The notes: a model not told the origin generated them from the sequence alone. A stretch of DNA of 64,000 nt from Algoriphagus hitonicola (GCF_900113375.1 NZ_FOPC01000007.1:124001-188000), one strand, 5' to 3'. Shown: positions 41,792 through 50,761, numbered from the stretch's first letter. Translations and numbers: made by a program.

Positions 41792-42727
41792 TTAATTAGA
41801 CAATTTGTCCAAAACACTCATAACTTCTTTGACATGTCCTCTTGAAGTCTCGAGGAGGTCTTTTTCTTCTTGATTCAGATCCAGCTCGATGACTTTTTCG
41901 ATTCCATTTTTTCCGAGGATTACCGGTACTCCAAGATAGCAATCATCGATTCCATATTCTCCATCCAATTTGATACAAACCGGGAATACTCTTCGCTGAT
42001 TTTTAAGAATTGCTTCGACCATTTGAGCGGCAGCAGATCCTGGCGCATACCATGCGGAAGTTCCCATTAATTTAACAAGCTCTCCACCACCAAACTTAGT
42101 ACGCTCGATGATTGCGTCCAGTTTGTCTTTTGCGATCAATTCGGTCACCGGAATTCCCGCAACAGTGGTATATCTTGGTAGTGGCACCATGGTATCCCCA
42201 TGTCCACCCATTAAGATTGCCTGGATTTCTTTAGCGGATACGTTCAATTCCTCCGCCAAAAATGCACGATATCTAGCCGTATCCAAAATCCCCGCCATTC
42301 CCATTACCTTGTTTCGGGGAAGTTTGGATGTCAGGTGAGCCTGATAAGTCATCACGTCCAATGGGTTAGATACTACAATAATGATAGCATTTGGGGAATG
42401 CTTGATCACATTCTCAGTAACTGATTTTACAATACCGGCATTGGTTTCGATCAAATCGTCCCGAGTCATTCCCGGCTTTCTAGGGAGTCCAGAAGTGATA
42501 ACTACCACATCAGAATTGGCCGTTTTGCTATAATCATTTGTACTGCCTATGGTGCGGCTATCGTACTGATTGATGGGGGCTTTTTGCCAAATATCAAGGG
42601 ATTTTCCTTCGGCTACACCTTCTTTGATGTCTACTAAAACAATTTCTTCGGCGATTTCGCGATAGGCCAAAACGTCTGCGCAGGTTGCGCCGACATTTCC
42701 AGCCCCTACTACGGTAACTTTGCTCAT
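41792..42727 (-). CDS. mdh: Malate dehydrogenase (LDH-like type)
   Basis: NAD-dependent oxidation of malate to oxaloacetate in the TCA cycle; 311 aa from ATG 42727. That start gives the canonical MSKVTVVGAGNVGATCADVL; a 20-codon upstream extension is ignored. NAD-binding GAGNVG is at residues 8-13 and Asp33 selects NAD over NADP. Substrate arginines are Arg83 and Arg89 in LPRKPGMTRDD, which marks malate rather than lactate dehydrogenase; the catalytic histidine is His176 in GGHGDTMVP. A promoter with good boxes lies upstream and a terminator downstream, so it is probably monocistronic. Confidence 0.97.
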   Translation of the reverse strand: MSKVTVVGAGNVGATCADVLAYREIAEEIVLVDIKEGVAEGKSLDIWQKAPINQYDSRTIGSTNDYSKTANSDVVVITSGLPRKPGMTRDDLIETNAGIVKSVTENVIKHSPNAIIIVVSNPLDVMTYQAHLTSKLPRNKVMGMAGILDTARYRAFLAEELNVSAKEIQAILMGGHGDTMVPLPRYTTVAGIPVTELIAKDKLDAIIERTKFGGGELVKLMGTSAWYAPGSAAAQMVEAILKNQRRVFPVCIKLDGEYGIDDCYLGVPVILGKNGIEKVIELDLNQEEKDLLETSRGHVKEVMSVLDKLSN

Positions 42728-42771
42728 GATTATTTTTAGATTTATTTTTTGTAACTGCCTGAAAAGCGACG

Positions 42772-42802
42772 CTAAGTTAAGTAACAAAGGCAGGATTCGA
42801 AA
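42772..42802 (-). promoter_or_regulatory. Probable mdh promoter
   Basis: On the minus strand TTTC (42802-42799), 19 bases, TAACTTAG (42779-42772): one mismatch in each box against TTTG-N19-TAnnTTTG. It would give a leader of about 40 bases before the ATG at 42727. Confidence 0.5.
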
Positions 42803-42873
42803 CCCGAGAGTGAATACTTTGTTTGGCGGTATGCATTTGGGATAAAAGTAAAAGAATACAGAGGACTTTTGCT

Positions 42874-43389
42874 TTATTCAAACATTTGTCTCAAGCTGAA
42901 AAAACCAAACGATTCCCGGTAGGAACGGAATAAACGCTGATTGTTTTCATTGTAATATTCTGACAGGGAAGTCATCATTTTAGCTTTTATTTTAGGGTTT
43001 GAATCGAAAATTTCTTGAATGACAAAATGCGGAATTACGATCAGATCCGCATCATCTGAGGTGACGAGTGCCGTGTAGGTTCTTTTTGCATTTTCCAGAA
43101 GAGAGTTTTCTCCAAAAGCCTCACCTCGGTTGATCTCTAATATGGTTTCGAAGTTATCCTTAATGTCAATCATCAAATTGACTTGACCTTTTTTCACTAG
43201 GTAAAGTGCCTGGCTGGGATCCTTGCTAAAAAAAACCACTTCATCCTTCTTGTATTTGCGCTGATGCATGGCAGGCAGGAATCGCACCATTTCCTTGTTT
43301 TTCAGTCGCTCAAAAAACTTAATCAATCTCAGAAAATCAAACATCTTTAGATCTTCCTCGGTGTAGGTCTTTGAAAAAGGGTTACGCAT
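42874..43389 (-). CDS. Cyclic nucleotide-binding domain protein without HTH
   Basis: 171 aa from ATG 43389. The start is chosen because it overlaps the tilS stop by eight bases (ATGCGTAA); the open frame continues upstream within tilS. Residues about 35-145 are a cNMP-binding beta-barrel (KYKKDEVVFFSKDPSQALYLVKKG; LEINRGEAFGENSLLENAKRTYTAL). The remaining residues (SNPKIKAKMMTSLSEYYNEN onward) are helical, and the Crp-type helix-turn-helix is missing. It is therefore likely a cytoplasmic sensor or a partner protein rather than a transcription factor. Ligand unknown; the phosphate-binding loop GEAFGENSLL retains a Gly-Glu but lacks the usual Arg-Ser/Thr pair next to it. Confidence 0.82.
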   Translation of the reverse strand: MRNPFSKTYTEEDLKMFDFLRLIKFFERLKNKEMVRFLPAMHQRKYKKDEVVFFSKDPSQALYLVKKGQVNLMIDIKDNFETILEINRGEAFGENSLLENAKRTYTALVTSDDADLIVIPHFVIQEIFDSNPKIKAKMMTSLSEYYNENNQRLFRSYRESFGFFSLRQMFE

Positions 43390-44710
43390 GGACTTTTTGT
43401 TTGAAGTAAATAATTTTCCTAGTGGAGGCGTCGTATTTGGCCCAATCCGCAATCCGGAGCCCGATTACCCAGGCGATTTTTCCTCCGGATACCAATACCT
43501 TGATTTTTGATTTCTGTGCCAATGGTATTTTCAAATCTATCAAAAAGTCCGATACCTTTTTACTGTTTTTCATGCCAAGGGGAATAAACCGATCCCCGAT
43601 CACCCAGTTTCTGATCACCAAAGGGAATTCCAACTGTTCCAAATCAAGCATAGCATTGCTTCGGTGTGTGTCGAGAGTAGCCGGACTAGCTAATTTCAAT
43701 AAATCATAACTGGTATCAGGCAAGTGGATTTCTATTTCATTTTCAGAAATCTCCATAGCCTTGAAATCTGGACCTTGAGGCATTAGGATCAATTCATCCC
43801 GGTCGAGATTTAATAAGTGAGTCGAGGATGAAAAAAGCTTTCCTACTTCACCGGATTTGGCGGCTTGATAAATAGACTCCGCTTGGTCCGAATTGAATCC
43901 AAAAGAACGAATCCAAAGGAAAATTAAACTCACAGCGCCGGGCATATTCATCACCTTTGATAGGGGTAAAAAAGAAGTGTCATCTTCTAGGCGGACTGTT
44001 TGTTCCAGCCATTGTTCATACAATCCCCCAAAGGCTCTTGTACTGTCTTTGATCCGGGTTAGACTGGTCAGTAAATTTTTCTTGGCTTCAGGCGTACTTC
44101 CATAGAGTTTTGGCAGCACCTCGAGTCTCAGCTTGTTGCGTTTGTAGTCCGTTTTTTGATTGGAGCTGTCCTCCCGCCACTTAATGTTATTCGATTGCGC
44201 AAATTCTTCCAATTCGTCTCGCGAAAAGACTAACAGCGGGCGAATCAAATGACCATTCCGTTCTGCCATTCCCTGCAGTCCGTCTAGCCCAGTACCTCGG
44301 AGGAGATTCAAAAAAACAGTTTCTATCTGATCATCCTCATGATGGGCAAGGATAATCCCGGCTAAGTTCCGAGCCTTGCGAAGGAATTCAAACCATTCGT
44401 AGCGCAGCTTGCGGGCAGCCATTTGAATAGAGATTTTCTGATCTTCCGCAAAAGTCCCCGCATCCACTCGCTTCAGATGAAATTCCAGGGATTTTTGTTC
44501 CGCCCATTTTGCCACAAATTTCTCATCTCCTTCGCTTTCCTTTCCCCGCAATTGAAAATTCACATGTGCCACTTCGAAAGAAAAACCAGATTCTAACAAA
44601 AGCTCACCCAATACCACACTATCCAGTCCACCACTGCAGGCTAGTAAATAGGTTTTATTAACATCCAAAAGGTTCTTTTGACGTATATGGGCTTTAAAGG
44701 CTGTGATCAT
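43382..44710 (-). CDS. tilS: tRNA(Ile)-lysidine synthase
   Basis: Modifies C34 of tRNA-Ile(CAU) to lysidine so that it reads AUA; 442 aa, ATP-dependent, essential in most bacteria. The N-type ATP-pyrophosphatase motif SGGLDS is at residues 26-31; LAHHEDDQIETVFLNLLRGTGLDGL and IRPLLVFSRDELEEFA are family blocks. A C-terminal TilS domain with WVIGDRFIPLGMKNSKKVSDFL completes it. Its last eight bases overlap the cNMP-binding gene. Start ATG 44710; divergent from the OstA-like gene, 48 bases apart. Confidence 0.96.
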   Translation of the reverse strand: MITAFKAHIRQKNLLDVNKTYLLACSGGLDSVVLGELLLESGFSFEVAHVNFQLRGKESEGDEKFVAKWAEQKSLEFHLKRVDAGTFAEDQKISIQMAARKLRYEWFEFLRKARNLAGIILAHHEDDQIETVFLNLLRGTGLDGLQGMAERNGHLIRPLLVFSRDELEEFAQSNNIKWREDSSNQKTDYKRNKLRLEVLPKLYGSTPEAKKNLLTSLTRIKDSTRAFGGLYEQWLEQTVRLEDDTSFLPLSKVMNMPGAVSLIFLWIRSFGFNSDQAESIYQAAKSGEVGKLFSSSTHLLNLDRDELILMPQGPDFKAMEISENEIEIHLPDTSYDLLKLASPATLDTHRSNAMLDLEQLEFPLVIRNWVIGDRFIPLGMKNSKKVSDFLIDLKIPLAQKSKIKVLVSGGKIAWVIGLRIADWAKYDASTRKIIYFKQKVHA

Positions 44711-44733
44711 TGATCAAAAATAGCTTTTTCTAC

Positions 44734-44741
44734 TAATTTTG
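44734..44741 (+). promoter_or_regulatory. -7 box before the OstA-like gene
   Basis: TAATTTTG fits TAnnTTTG and lies 17 bases before the ATG at 44759, in the divergent tilS/ostA gap. The expected -33 position reads TGAT, so this is a half promoter only. Confidence 0.4.
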
Positions 44742-44758
44742 CCCACTGTTGATCCATC

Positions 44759-46489
44759 ATGAAAAATCCGGTCCTCTTTTTATCCTTCATTTTGCTGCTT
44801 CTCTCCGAAAACACCTTTTCGCAGAGCGGGCAGCGTCGAGATGCTTCTGCTCCCGCGGGACAGACTGGGGGGAGCAATCAGTTGGAAATCATAAGAGCAG
44901 ATTCTTTGAAAGGAGCGATGGGTTTTCAGCGGCTGTACGGGGATGTGAAAATGAAAAACCAAAGTACGCTCATCAATTGTGATTCGGCACATTTTTACCG
45001 GGCCTTAAATGTCGCCAAGCTCTATGGCCGGGTATTCATCGAGGACTTGGAGGATTCGGTGACGACTCGAAGTGCTTATGCCGACTATAACGGAAATACC
45101 AAACTGGCCAAACTCCGAACCAATGTGGTCATGACCAATGGAGAAACTTCCTTATATACGGATTATTTGGATTTTGATCGGGCGGCCAATGTGGCGGTTT
45201 ATTTCAATGAGGGGAAGGTAGTCGATACGACCAATGTGCTCACCAGTTTTAGAGGGCGATATGAGGTGAATTTAGAGCGAATTACCTTTAACGAAGATGT
45301 GATTTTGGTCAATCCGGACTATACGATGAAGACCAATCATCTGGTCTATATGACAATTCCCAAAACGGCCGAAACCAAAGGTTTGACAAATCTGGTGGCT
45401 GAAGATGGAACCACGCTGGATGCTCAAAAAGGAAGCTTTTACGATACCCAGAAGAAGCAATTCCGATTTTTTGAAGGAATGGTAGATACGGAGAATAGCC
45501 GGGTAAAAGCAGATGAATTAATTTATCGGGAACTCGATGCTTACTATGAGGGAAAAAACCGGGTGGCTGTATTGAACAAAGAGCGGGAGGTGGAAATCTT
45601 CGGCGACCTGGGAAAATATTGGGAAGACCGAGGATACAGCGAAGTCATTGGAAATGCCTTGGTGAGAAAATACTTTGAGAAAGACACCCTTTTTATGATA
45701 GCCGATACCCTGATTTCTCAGGATAGAGAAGGGGATTCACTTAAATTTCTGAAAGCCTTCCGATCCATTAGTCTTATTAAATCAGACATGGCGGGGATTT
45801 CGGATTCCTTGGTTTATAATTATTCCGACTCATCCATTCAGCTGTTTAATGATCCGGTCATTTGGAATCAAAAGAATCAGATTTCAGCGGATTCTATGGT
45901 TTTTTACATCGTCAATGAGGAATTGGAGCGGGCCATTATGAAAGAGAAAGCATTTTCGGTCATGACCGATACGCTGGCAAATTTTAATCAGATGAAAGGA
46001 AGGAAGATGACCGCATTTTTTGGAGAGGGAGAAATTAGGCAGCTTTTAATAGAGGGAAATGGGGAGTCGCTGTATTATGCACTGGAAGGAGACACACTAA
46101 ATCAAGGAATCAACCGAACACTTTCTGCTACGATTAGGTTAAACTTCCAAGACGGTGCGGTACGACGAGTCAACTACGGGGTGAAACCTGATGGTAGATT
46201 TATACCGATTCAAGATACAGACGAAAAAACTACCCGCCTGGAAGGCTTCCAATGGAGAGAGGAAGAAAAGCCCAGCATGGAGGATATTTTTGCTTGGCGA
46301 ATAGTGGATGAAATTGATTTAGATCAAAAAAATCTATTTGATATTCCCAATGTCAGGCTTCGAATGCCGACTGAGGAAGAGATGGAAAAAACCCTACAAA
46401 AACGTCTTTTAAAACTCGAAAACAGTAGTTTCAAAAAGCTTCCAGTTAGAATCAAAGGGGCAAACGACCAAAGCCAGAAAAAATTTTAA
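44759..46489 (+). CDS. OstA/LptA-like organic solvent tolerance protein
   Basis: 576 aa. Signal peptide about 1-21 (ending ENTFSQ), then OstA/LptA beta-jellyroll repeats: ADSLKGAMGFQRLYGDVKMK, RALNVAKLYGRVFIEDLEDS, RTNVVMTNGETSLYTDYLDF, RAANVAVYFNEGKVVDTTNV. LptA-fold proteins carry LPS across the periplasm; this long single-gene form is typical of Bacteroidota, where the OstA-like domain is repeated and no LptD barrel is attached. The C-terminal 80 residues include an Arg/Lys-rich end. Divergent from tilS; next gene is 118 bases away. Confidence 0.85.
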   Translation: MKNPVLFLSFILLLLSENTFSQSGQRRDASAPAGQTGGSNQLEIIRADSLKGAMGFQRLYGDVKMKNQSTLINCDSAHFYRALNVAKLYGRVFIEDLEDSVTTRSAYADYNGNTKLAKLRTNVVMTNGETSLYTDYLDFDRAANVAVYFNEGKVVDTTNVLTSFRGRYEVNLERITFNEDVILVNPDYTMKTNHLVYMTIPKTAETKGLTNLVAEDGTTLDAQKGSFYDTQKKQFRFFEGMVDTENSRVKADELIYRELDAYYEGKNRVAVLNKEREVEIFGDLGKYWEDRGYSEVIGNALVRKYFEKDTLFMIADTLISQDREGDSLKFLKAFRSISLIKSDMAGISDSLVYNYSDSSIQLFNDPVIWNQKNQISADSMVFYIVNEELERAIMKEKAFSVMTDTLANFNQMKGRKMTAFFGEGEIRQLLIEGNGESLYYALEGDTLNQGINRTLSATIRLNFQDGAVRRVNYGVKPDGRFIPIQDTDEKTTRLEGFQWREEEKPSMEDIFAWRIVDEIDLDQKNLFDIPNVRLRMPTEEEMEKTLQKRLLKLENSSFKKLPVRIKGANDQSQKKF

Positions 46490-46541
46490 GAAGGTTAACA
46501 ACAATTAACCGCATTTTTTCGCTCAGAGGCTATCCAAGAGT

Positions 46542-46549
46542 TAATTTTG
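46542..46549 (+). promoter_or_regulatory. -7 box before the T9SS-sorted protein gene
   Basis: TAATTTTG in the 118-base gap before ATG 46608, with no good -33 box. A long leader of about 55 bases would follow. Weak evidence. Confidence 0.3.
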
Positions 46550-46607
46550 TCCGTATATTGTTTTTATATAGTAGAAAAATCAAAGGGCTTATAGATTAAA
46601 ACTTTAC

Positions 46608-47324
46608 ATGAACAAAATTTTCAAACTTTTCACATGGCTTATGCTGTCACTTCCATTTATGGTGGAAGCGCAGGATATTCGTGTATTAAGTGAGAATCTG
46701 GAGTTTGTAGGAGATATCGGGTCCTCGCAGCGAAAGAGTATTTTGATTCAAAATGAGTCTGATCGCGCCAAAACATTTTACCTCAAGAATATTCGTGGAA
46801 GTATCGGGTCCTCCCAAAACATGAAAATCTGTGTGGGAGAGCAATGTTTTGATGTCAAAAGGGATCTGGCCAAAGTGAAATTGACGATGGAGCCTGGCGA
46901 AATCATCACCGATGTCTATGTGGAGTTTTCATTGGGAATAGCAGAGACAAGGGGAAGTTTTGATTTGTTCTTTGTCAATGTGGATAATATCCGCGATGCA
47001 TTTTTGGTGGAGGCCCAGTACGATGTAACCAATCCCGAAAGAAAGGTAGATGAATTTGATTACGAAGCGCTTTCCTTGAGTGATGTATATCCCAATCCTA
47101 GTAATCGAGTGGCTCATTTTGATTACTTGATAAAAAACAGGTCAGCAGTGGCCAAAATCTCGATCAATAGCTTTATAGGAAATCCAGTCGCAGAATATGA
47201 GTTGGATCCTGAGCGGACTACCCTTCAGGTCAATGTCTCGGATTTGAACCCTGGAGTATATTTTTACACGCTTTTTGTGGATAATAAAAATATTGTCACA
47301 AAAAAACTCGTTGTGAAGAAGTAG
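46608..47324 (+). CDS. Secreted protein with type IX secretion C-terminal sorting domain
   Basis: 238 aa. Signal peptide about 1-21 (FTWLMLSLPFMVEA, then Q). The middle (VLSENLEFVGDIGSSQRKSI onward) resembles a small beta-sandwich; a Cys pair, KICVGEQCFDV, may form a disulfide. The last 75 residues are a T9SS type A sorting domain: LSDVYPNPSNRVAHFDYLI, ISINSFIGNPV, LQVNVSDLNPGVYFYTLFVD and the ending KKLVVKK. It should therefore be exported across the outer membrane, with the domain removed or used for anchoring. Its function beyond that is unknown. It lies upstream of bamD but has its own surroundings. Confidence 0.88.
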   Translation: MNKIFKLFTWLMLSLPFMVEAQDIRVLSENLEFVGDIGSSQRKSILIQNESDRAKTFYLKNIRGSIGSSQNMKICVGEQCFDVKRDLAKVKLTMEPGEIITDVYVEFSLGIAETRGSFDLFFVNVDNIRDAFLVEAQYDVTNPERKVDEFDYEALSLSDVYPNPSNRVAHFDYLIKNRSAVAKISINSFIGNPVAEYELDPERTTLQVNVSDLNPGVYFYTLFVDNKNIVTKKLVVKK

Positions 47325-47345
47325 ATCGAACCTCTCATCTATCCG

Positions 47346-47376
47346 TTTGAATACCAATTAATATCCCGTATATTTG
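47346..47376 (+). promoter_or_regulatory. bamD promoter
   Basis: TTTG (47346-47349), 19 bases, TATATTTG (47369-47376): full consensus. Transcription should begin near 47380-47382, only six to eight bases before the ATG at 47388, so the message would be nearly leaderless. Confidence 0.8.
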
Positions 47377-47387
47377 CGGTCTTGAAA

Positions 47388-48281
47388 ATGAACATGCGCT
47401 TACCCATCCTTTCTTTATTATTTATTTCTCTTCTAGTTGCTTCCTGTGGGCCTTTTAGCAAGCTTGAAAAAAGCACCAATTGGGAAGAACTCTATGAAGG
47501 AGCGAATGATTACTACCAAAATGGGGAGTACAATAAGGCTATTATTCTCTATGATAAAGTATTACCCGTCATCAGAGGAAGTGAAAAAGCCGAATTAGCG
47601 GATTACAATTATGCCAACTGCCATTTCAAAACCAAGCGGTACATTGAGGCAGCAGGATATTTTAATAACTTCTATCGGACCTATAACCGAAGTCCTTTGG
47701 CAGAAGAGGCTCTTTTTATGAATGCCTATGCCTTGTATCTGGATTCTCCCGATTACAATTTGGATCAACAAAGTAGCCAAGAGGCGGTCGCTGCGATTCA
47801 GCAATTTGTAATTCAGTTTCCCGGATCAGCTAGTTATGAGCGTGCCATGGAAATGCTGGAGGATTTGGAATCGAGATTTGAAGAGAAAGCCTACCAGGAA
47901 GCCACCATGTATTATCGCTTGAAGGACGGTTTATTTCCGGGAGAATTCCTCATGGCTTGTATTGTCAATTTTCAAAACTTTGCCAGAGACTATCCCGAAA
48001 GTGAATACAACGAAGAACTGGCCTACAAGCTGGTCGAAGTAAGTGCTACTTTCGCCAAAAACAGTATTTTCAATAAAAAAGAAGAGCGATTAAATGAGTC
48101 TTTGAACTTTGCCTCAAACTTTTATCGAAAATATCCCGATAGTAAGTTTGTCTCCGAGGTAAAGAAATACGAAGCTGCATCCAAAGAAGAGCTTACCACA
48201 CATCTTGAACTGAAAAAACAATACGCAGAGCGGGAAGCGGCACAGGAAAATCAAGCCGAAGAAGTAATCGAAAACAACTAG
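47388..48281 (+). CDS. bamD: Outer membrane protein assembly lipoprotein BamD
   Basis: BamD, essential lipoprotein partner of BamA in outer-membrane barrel assembly; 297 aa. The start is taken as ATG 47388 (ATG 47394 also possible); the frame extends to a TTG at 47382 that lies at the predicted transcription start. The lipobox is LVASC. TPR-like repeats follow: YEGANDYYQNGEYNKAIILYDKVL, YNYANCHFKTKRYIEAAGYFNNF, NEELAYKLVEVSATFAKNS. It heads an operon with rpoZ (23-base gap), coaBC, the PorD-like gene and possibly recN, an order I believe is common in Bacteroidota. Confidence 0.93.
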   Translation: MNMRLPILSLLFISLLVASCGPFSKLEKSTNWEELYEGANDYYQNGEYNKAIILYDKVLPVIRGSEKAELADYNYANCHFKTKRYIEAAGYFNNFYRTYNRSPLAEEALFMNAYALYLDSPDYNLDQQSSQEAVAAIQQFVIQFPGSASYERAMEMLEDLESRFEEKAYQEATMYYRLKDGLFPGEFLMACIVNFQNFARDYPESEYNEELAYKLVEVSATFAKNSIFNKKEERLNESLNFASNFYRKYPDSKFVSEVKKYEAASKEELTTHLELKKQYAEREAAQENQAEEVIENN

Positions 48282-48304
48282 AAATTAACAAACGAATAAA
48301 TAAA

Positions 48305-48619
48305 ATGGCAATCAATCCATCCATCATTACGCGAGATCTAGAAAAAATAGCCGAACCTACCGGCAATATCTACGAATCCATCCATGTGATCGGACAGCGT
48401 GCAAAGCAAATTTCTTCTAACTTAAAAGAAGAATTGAACACAAAATTGTCTGAATTTGCCTCTACGGTGGATAATTTGGAAGAGGTCTTCGAAAACAAAG
48501 AACAAATCGAAATCTCCAAGTTTTATGAGCGAATGCCAAAGCCTTCTACCTTGGCTCTGGAAGAATTTATCGAGGGAAAAATCTACCACAGATTCCCTGA
48601 GCAAGAATCAGAACAATAA
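48305..48619 (+). CDS. rpoZ: RNA polymerase omega subunit, Bacteroidota type
   Basis: 104 aa. Omega binds and stabilises beta-prime. The alignable core is NIYESIHVIGQRAKQISSNL, which corresponds to the omega segment NRFELVLVAAARARQI; the remainder, an acidic helix and the ending FIEGKIYHRFPEQESEQ, is the Bacteroidota version. Recognition rests on this motif, length and position between bamD and coaBC. Two bases separate it from coaBC. Confidence 0.85.
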   Translation: MAINPSIITRDLEKIAEPTGNIYESIHVIGQRAKQISSNLKEELNTKLSEFASTVDNLEEVFENKEQIEISKFYERMPKPSTLALEEFIEGKIYHRFPEQESEQ

Positions 48620-48621
48620 AA

Positions 48622-49836
48622 ATGAACCTTCAAGGGAAGCGGATAATTTTAGGTGTGACTGGCAGTATTGCCGCCTACAAATCCGCTCATCTTGCCCGTT
48701 TATTGATCAAAGCAGGAGCAGAAGTGCAAATCATTATGAGCGCTTCTGCTCTTGATTTTATTACCCCATTGACGCTGTCGACACTATCCAAGCGACCCGT
48801 TCTTCATCAATTCCAAAAAGATGAGACAGGCGTTTGGAATAATCATGTGGAATTGGGCCTTTGGGCAGATCTTTTTTTAATCGCCCCCCTGAGTGCAAAT
48901 ACCCTGGCAAAACTTGCCCATGGCATCTGCGATAATTTGCTTACTGCTACTTATCTTTCCGCTCGATGTCCGGTAATGCTCGCTCCTGCGATGGATTTGG
49001 ATATGTATCAGCACCCATCAGTTCGGGCTAATTTGGGTCGTGTCCAGTCTTTTGGAAATCAAGTTTTGGATGCAGAATCGGGCGAATTGGCCAGTGGATT
49101 GTCAGGTCAGGGGCGAATGATGGAGCCGGAACACATCTTGGAGCAAGTGGCGTTTTTTTTTAGGAAAAAAGGGGATTTTCAGGGTAAAAAAGTTCTTCTT
49201 ACCATGGGGCCTACCCAAGAATCCATCGATCCGGTTCGCTTTATCAGCAATCACTCCAGCGGAAAAATGGGCTATGCTCTTGCAGAAGCCTTCCTGGAGA
49301 GAGGAGCTGAGGTTTTTGTAGTCTCCGGGCCGGTTTCCATTGAGGTAGCCAAAGAGAAGTTTCACTGGCAAGATGTGCTTTCTGCCCAATCCATGTACGA
49401 AGCTGCTGCCGCTTTGCACTCCCAAGCTGACATTGTGGTATTTGCCGCTGCAGTAGCAGACTATGGTCCACAGGAAGTTGCCGCCGAAAAAATCAAAAAG
49501 GACGATGACGAAATGAGCATCTCGCTCAAAAAAAATATCGATATCGCTTTTACCTTGGGTCAATCCAAAAAAGCCGGACAAATTCATGTCGGATTTGCCT
49601 TGGAGACAGAAAATGAGGAGAAAAACGCGAAAGGCAAACTGGAAAAGAAAAATTTTGACCTGATTGTTCTTAACTCAATGAAAGAAACCGGGGCAGGTTT
49701 TCGTTTGGATACCAACAGAGTGCATTTGTTTCATCGAAATGGAAAAAAAGTAAGTAGTGCCGTAGAGCGGAAGGACTCGATAGCAGCCCTTATTTTGGAT
49801 GAAATCAAAAAGCACGACAACTGGAAGCAAGCCTGA
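48622..49836 (+). CDS. coaBC: Bifunctional phosphopantothenoylcysteine decarboxylase/synthase
   Basis: Two consecutive steps of coenzyme A synthesis; 404 aa. The N-terminal CoaC flavoprotein domain (about 1-180) has GVTGSIAAYKSAHLARLLIKAGA, the catalytic His in WNNHVELGLWAD, and the APLSANTLAKLA motif. The PxMNxxMW motif reads PAMDLDMY, with Asp where E. coli has Asn; I believe this is usual in Bacteroidota. The C-terminal CoaB domain (about 190-404) has LLTMGPTQESIDPVRFISNHSSGKMG and VFAAAVADYGP. In operon with rpoZ and the PorD-like gene. Confidence 0.95.
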   Translation: MNLQGKRIILGVTGSIAAYKSAHLARLLIKAGAEVQIIMSASALDFITPLTLSTLSKRPVLHQFQKDETGVWNNHVELGLWADLFLIAPLSANTLAKLAHGICDNLLTATYLSARCPVMLAPAMDLDMYQHPSVRANLGRVQSFGNQVLDAESGELASGLSGQGRMMEPEHILEQVAFFFRKKGDFQGKKVLLTMGPTQESIDPVRFISNHSSGKMGYALAEAFLERGAEVFVVSGPVSIEVAKEKFHWQDVLSAQSMYEAAAALHSQADIVVFAAAVADYGPQEVAAEKIKKDDDEMSISLKKNIDIAFTLGQSKKAGQIHVGFALETENEEKNAKGKLEKKNFDLIVLNSMKETGAGFRLDTNRVHLFHRNGKKVSSAVERKDSIAALILDEIKKHDNWKQA

Positions 49837-49858
49837 TAATTTCTCTTATTTTTAGGAT

Positions 49859-50761
49859 ATGAAAAAATGGATCATTTCCTTTTTATTGTTGACTGTAGCG
49901 GAAGTTTGCCTTTCGCAGGAGTTGAATTTTACCGTCATTATCAATAGTGACCGGGCGAGAATCCAAAATACCGATGTGTTTAACCAAATGAAAAGCTCCT
50001 TTGAGCAATTTTTAAATGGGAGATCGTGGACTTCAGATGAGTTTAGACCTGAGGAGCGAATCAAGGGAAATCTGTTGATTACTATCAATGAAGTCCCCCA
50101 AGTTGGAACCTACTCTGCGACAGTTCAAGTCCAGGTAGTCCGACCCATTTACGGCACCAATTACGAGTCCTTGATATTCAACTTCGCAGACAGGAACTGG
50201 AGTTTTGATTACATCGAATCTCAGCCCTTGGAATTTAACCGCTTTTCTTTTTTAAATAATATCAGTTCTCTTTTGGCTTTTTATGCCAATATTACCTTAG
50301 GCTTGGATTATGATACCTTTCAGGAAAATGGAGGCGATGAGTTTTTTGCAATCGCCAATGATATCGTAAATAATGCTCAGCAATCCGGAAGAGCGGGTTG
50401 GACTCAGAGTTCCTCAGATCAGAGAAGTCGCTATTGGTTGATTAATAATATTTATACGTCTTCCGTATTTTCGGCCATTCGGGAAGCTTATTATCTCTAC
50501 CATCGGCAGGGCTTGGATATCCTGCAGGTTCAGCCCGAAAAGGCCTATGAAAACATTGTTAAAGCCATTCGGATTGTTTCCGAAGCCAATGATGCTCAGC
50601 CCAATGGGATTTTGACTATTACTTTCATGGATGCTAAAGGAGAGGAAATTTCCAAAATCCTAAAAGGAGCTCCACTCGAACTCCGAACCGAGGCCGTAGA
50701 GTTGCTCCTCAAAGTAGATCCAAATAATGCCAGAATGTATAACGAACTTCTGAGAAGCTAA
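49859..50761 (+). CDS. DUF4835 (PorD-like) secreted protein
   Basis: 300 aa. Signal peptide about 1-20 (WIISFLLLTVAEVCLS, then Q), then a beta-rich domain (ELNFTVIINSDRARIQNTDVF; LLITINEVPQVGTYSATVQV) and a helical C-terminal half with YANITLGLDYDTFQENGGDE and RIVSEANDAQPNGILTITF. I recognise this as DUF4835, a family that is, to my knowledge, named PorD in type IX secretion annotations. Its biochemical role is not firmly known. A T9SS substrate gene lies 2.5 kb upstream. 22 bases after coaBC, 37 before recN. Confidence 0.8.
   Translation: MKKWIISFLLLTVAEVCLSQELNFTVIINSDRARIQNTDVFNQMKSSFEQFLNGRSWTSDEFRPEERIKGNLLITINEVPQVGTYSATVQVQVVRPIYGTNYESLIFNFADRNWSFDYIESQPLEFNRFSFLNNISSLLAFYANITLGLDYDTFQENGGDEFFAIANDIVNNAQQSGRAGWTQSSSDQRSRYWLINNIYTSSVFSAIREAYYLYHRQGLDILQVQPEKAYENIVKAIRIVSEANDAQPNGILTITFMDAKGEEISKILKGAPLELRTEAVELLLKVDPNNARMYNELLRS

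Noticed and set aside
46929..47117. Antisense frame in the T9SS-sorted protein gene
   Set aside because: Shadow only; the plus-strand gene has a signal peptide and a sorting domain.
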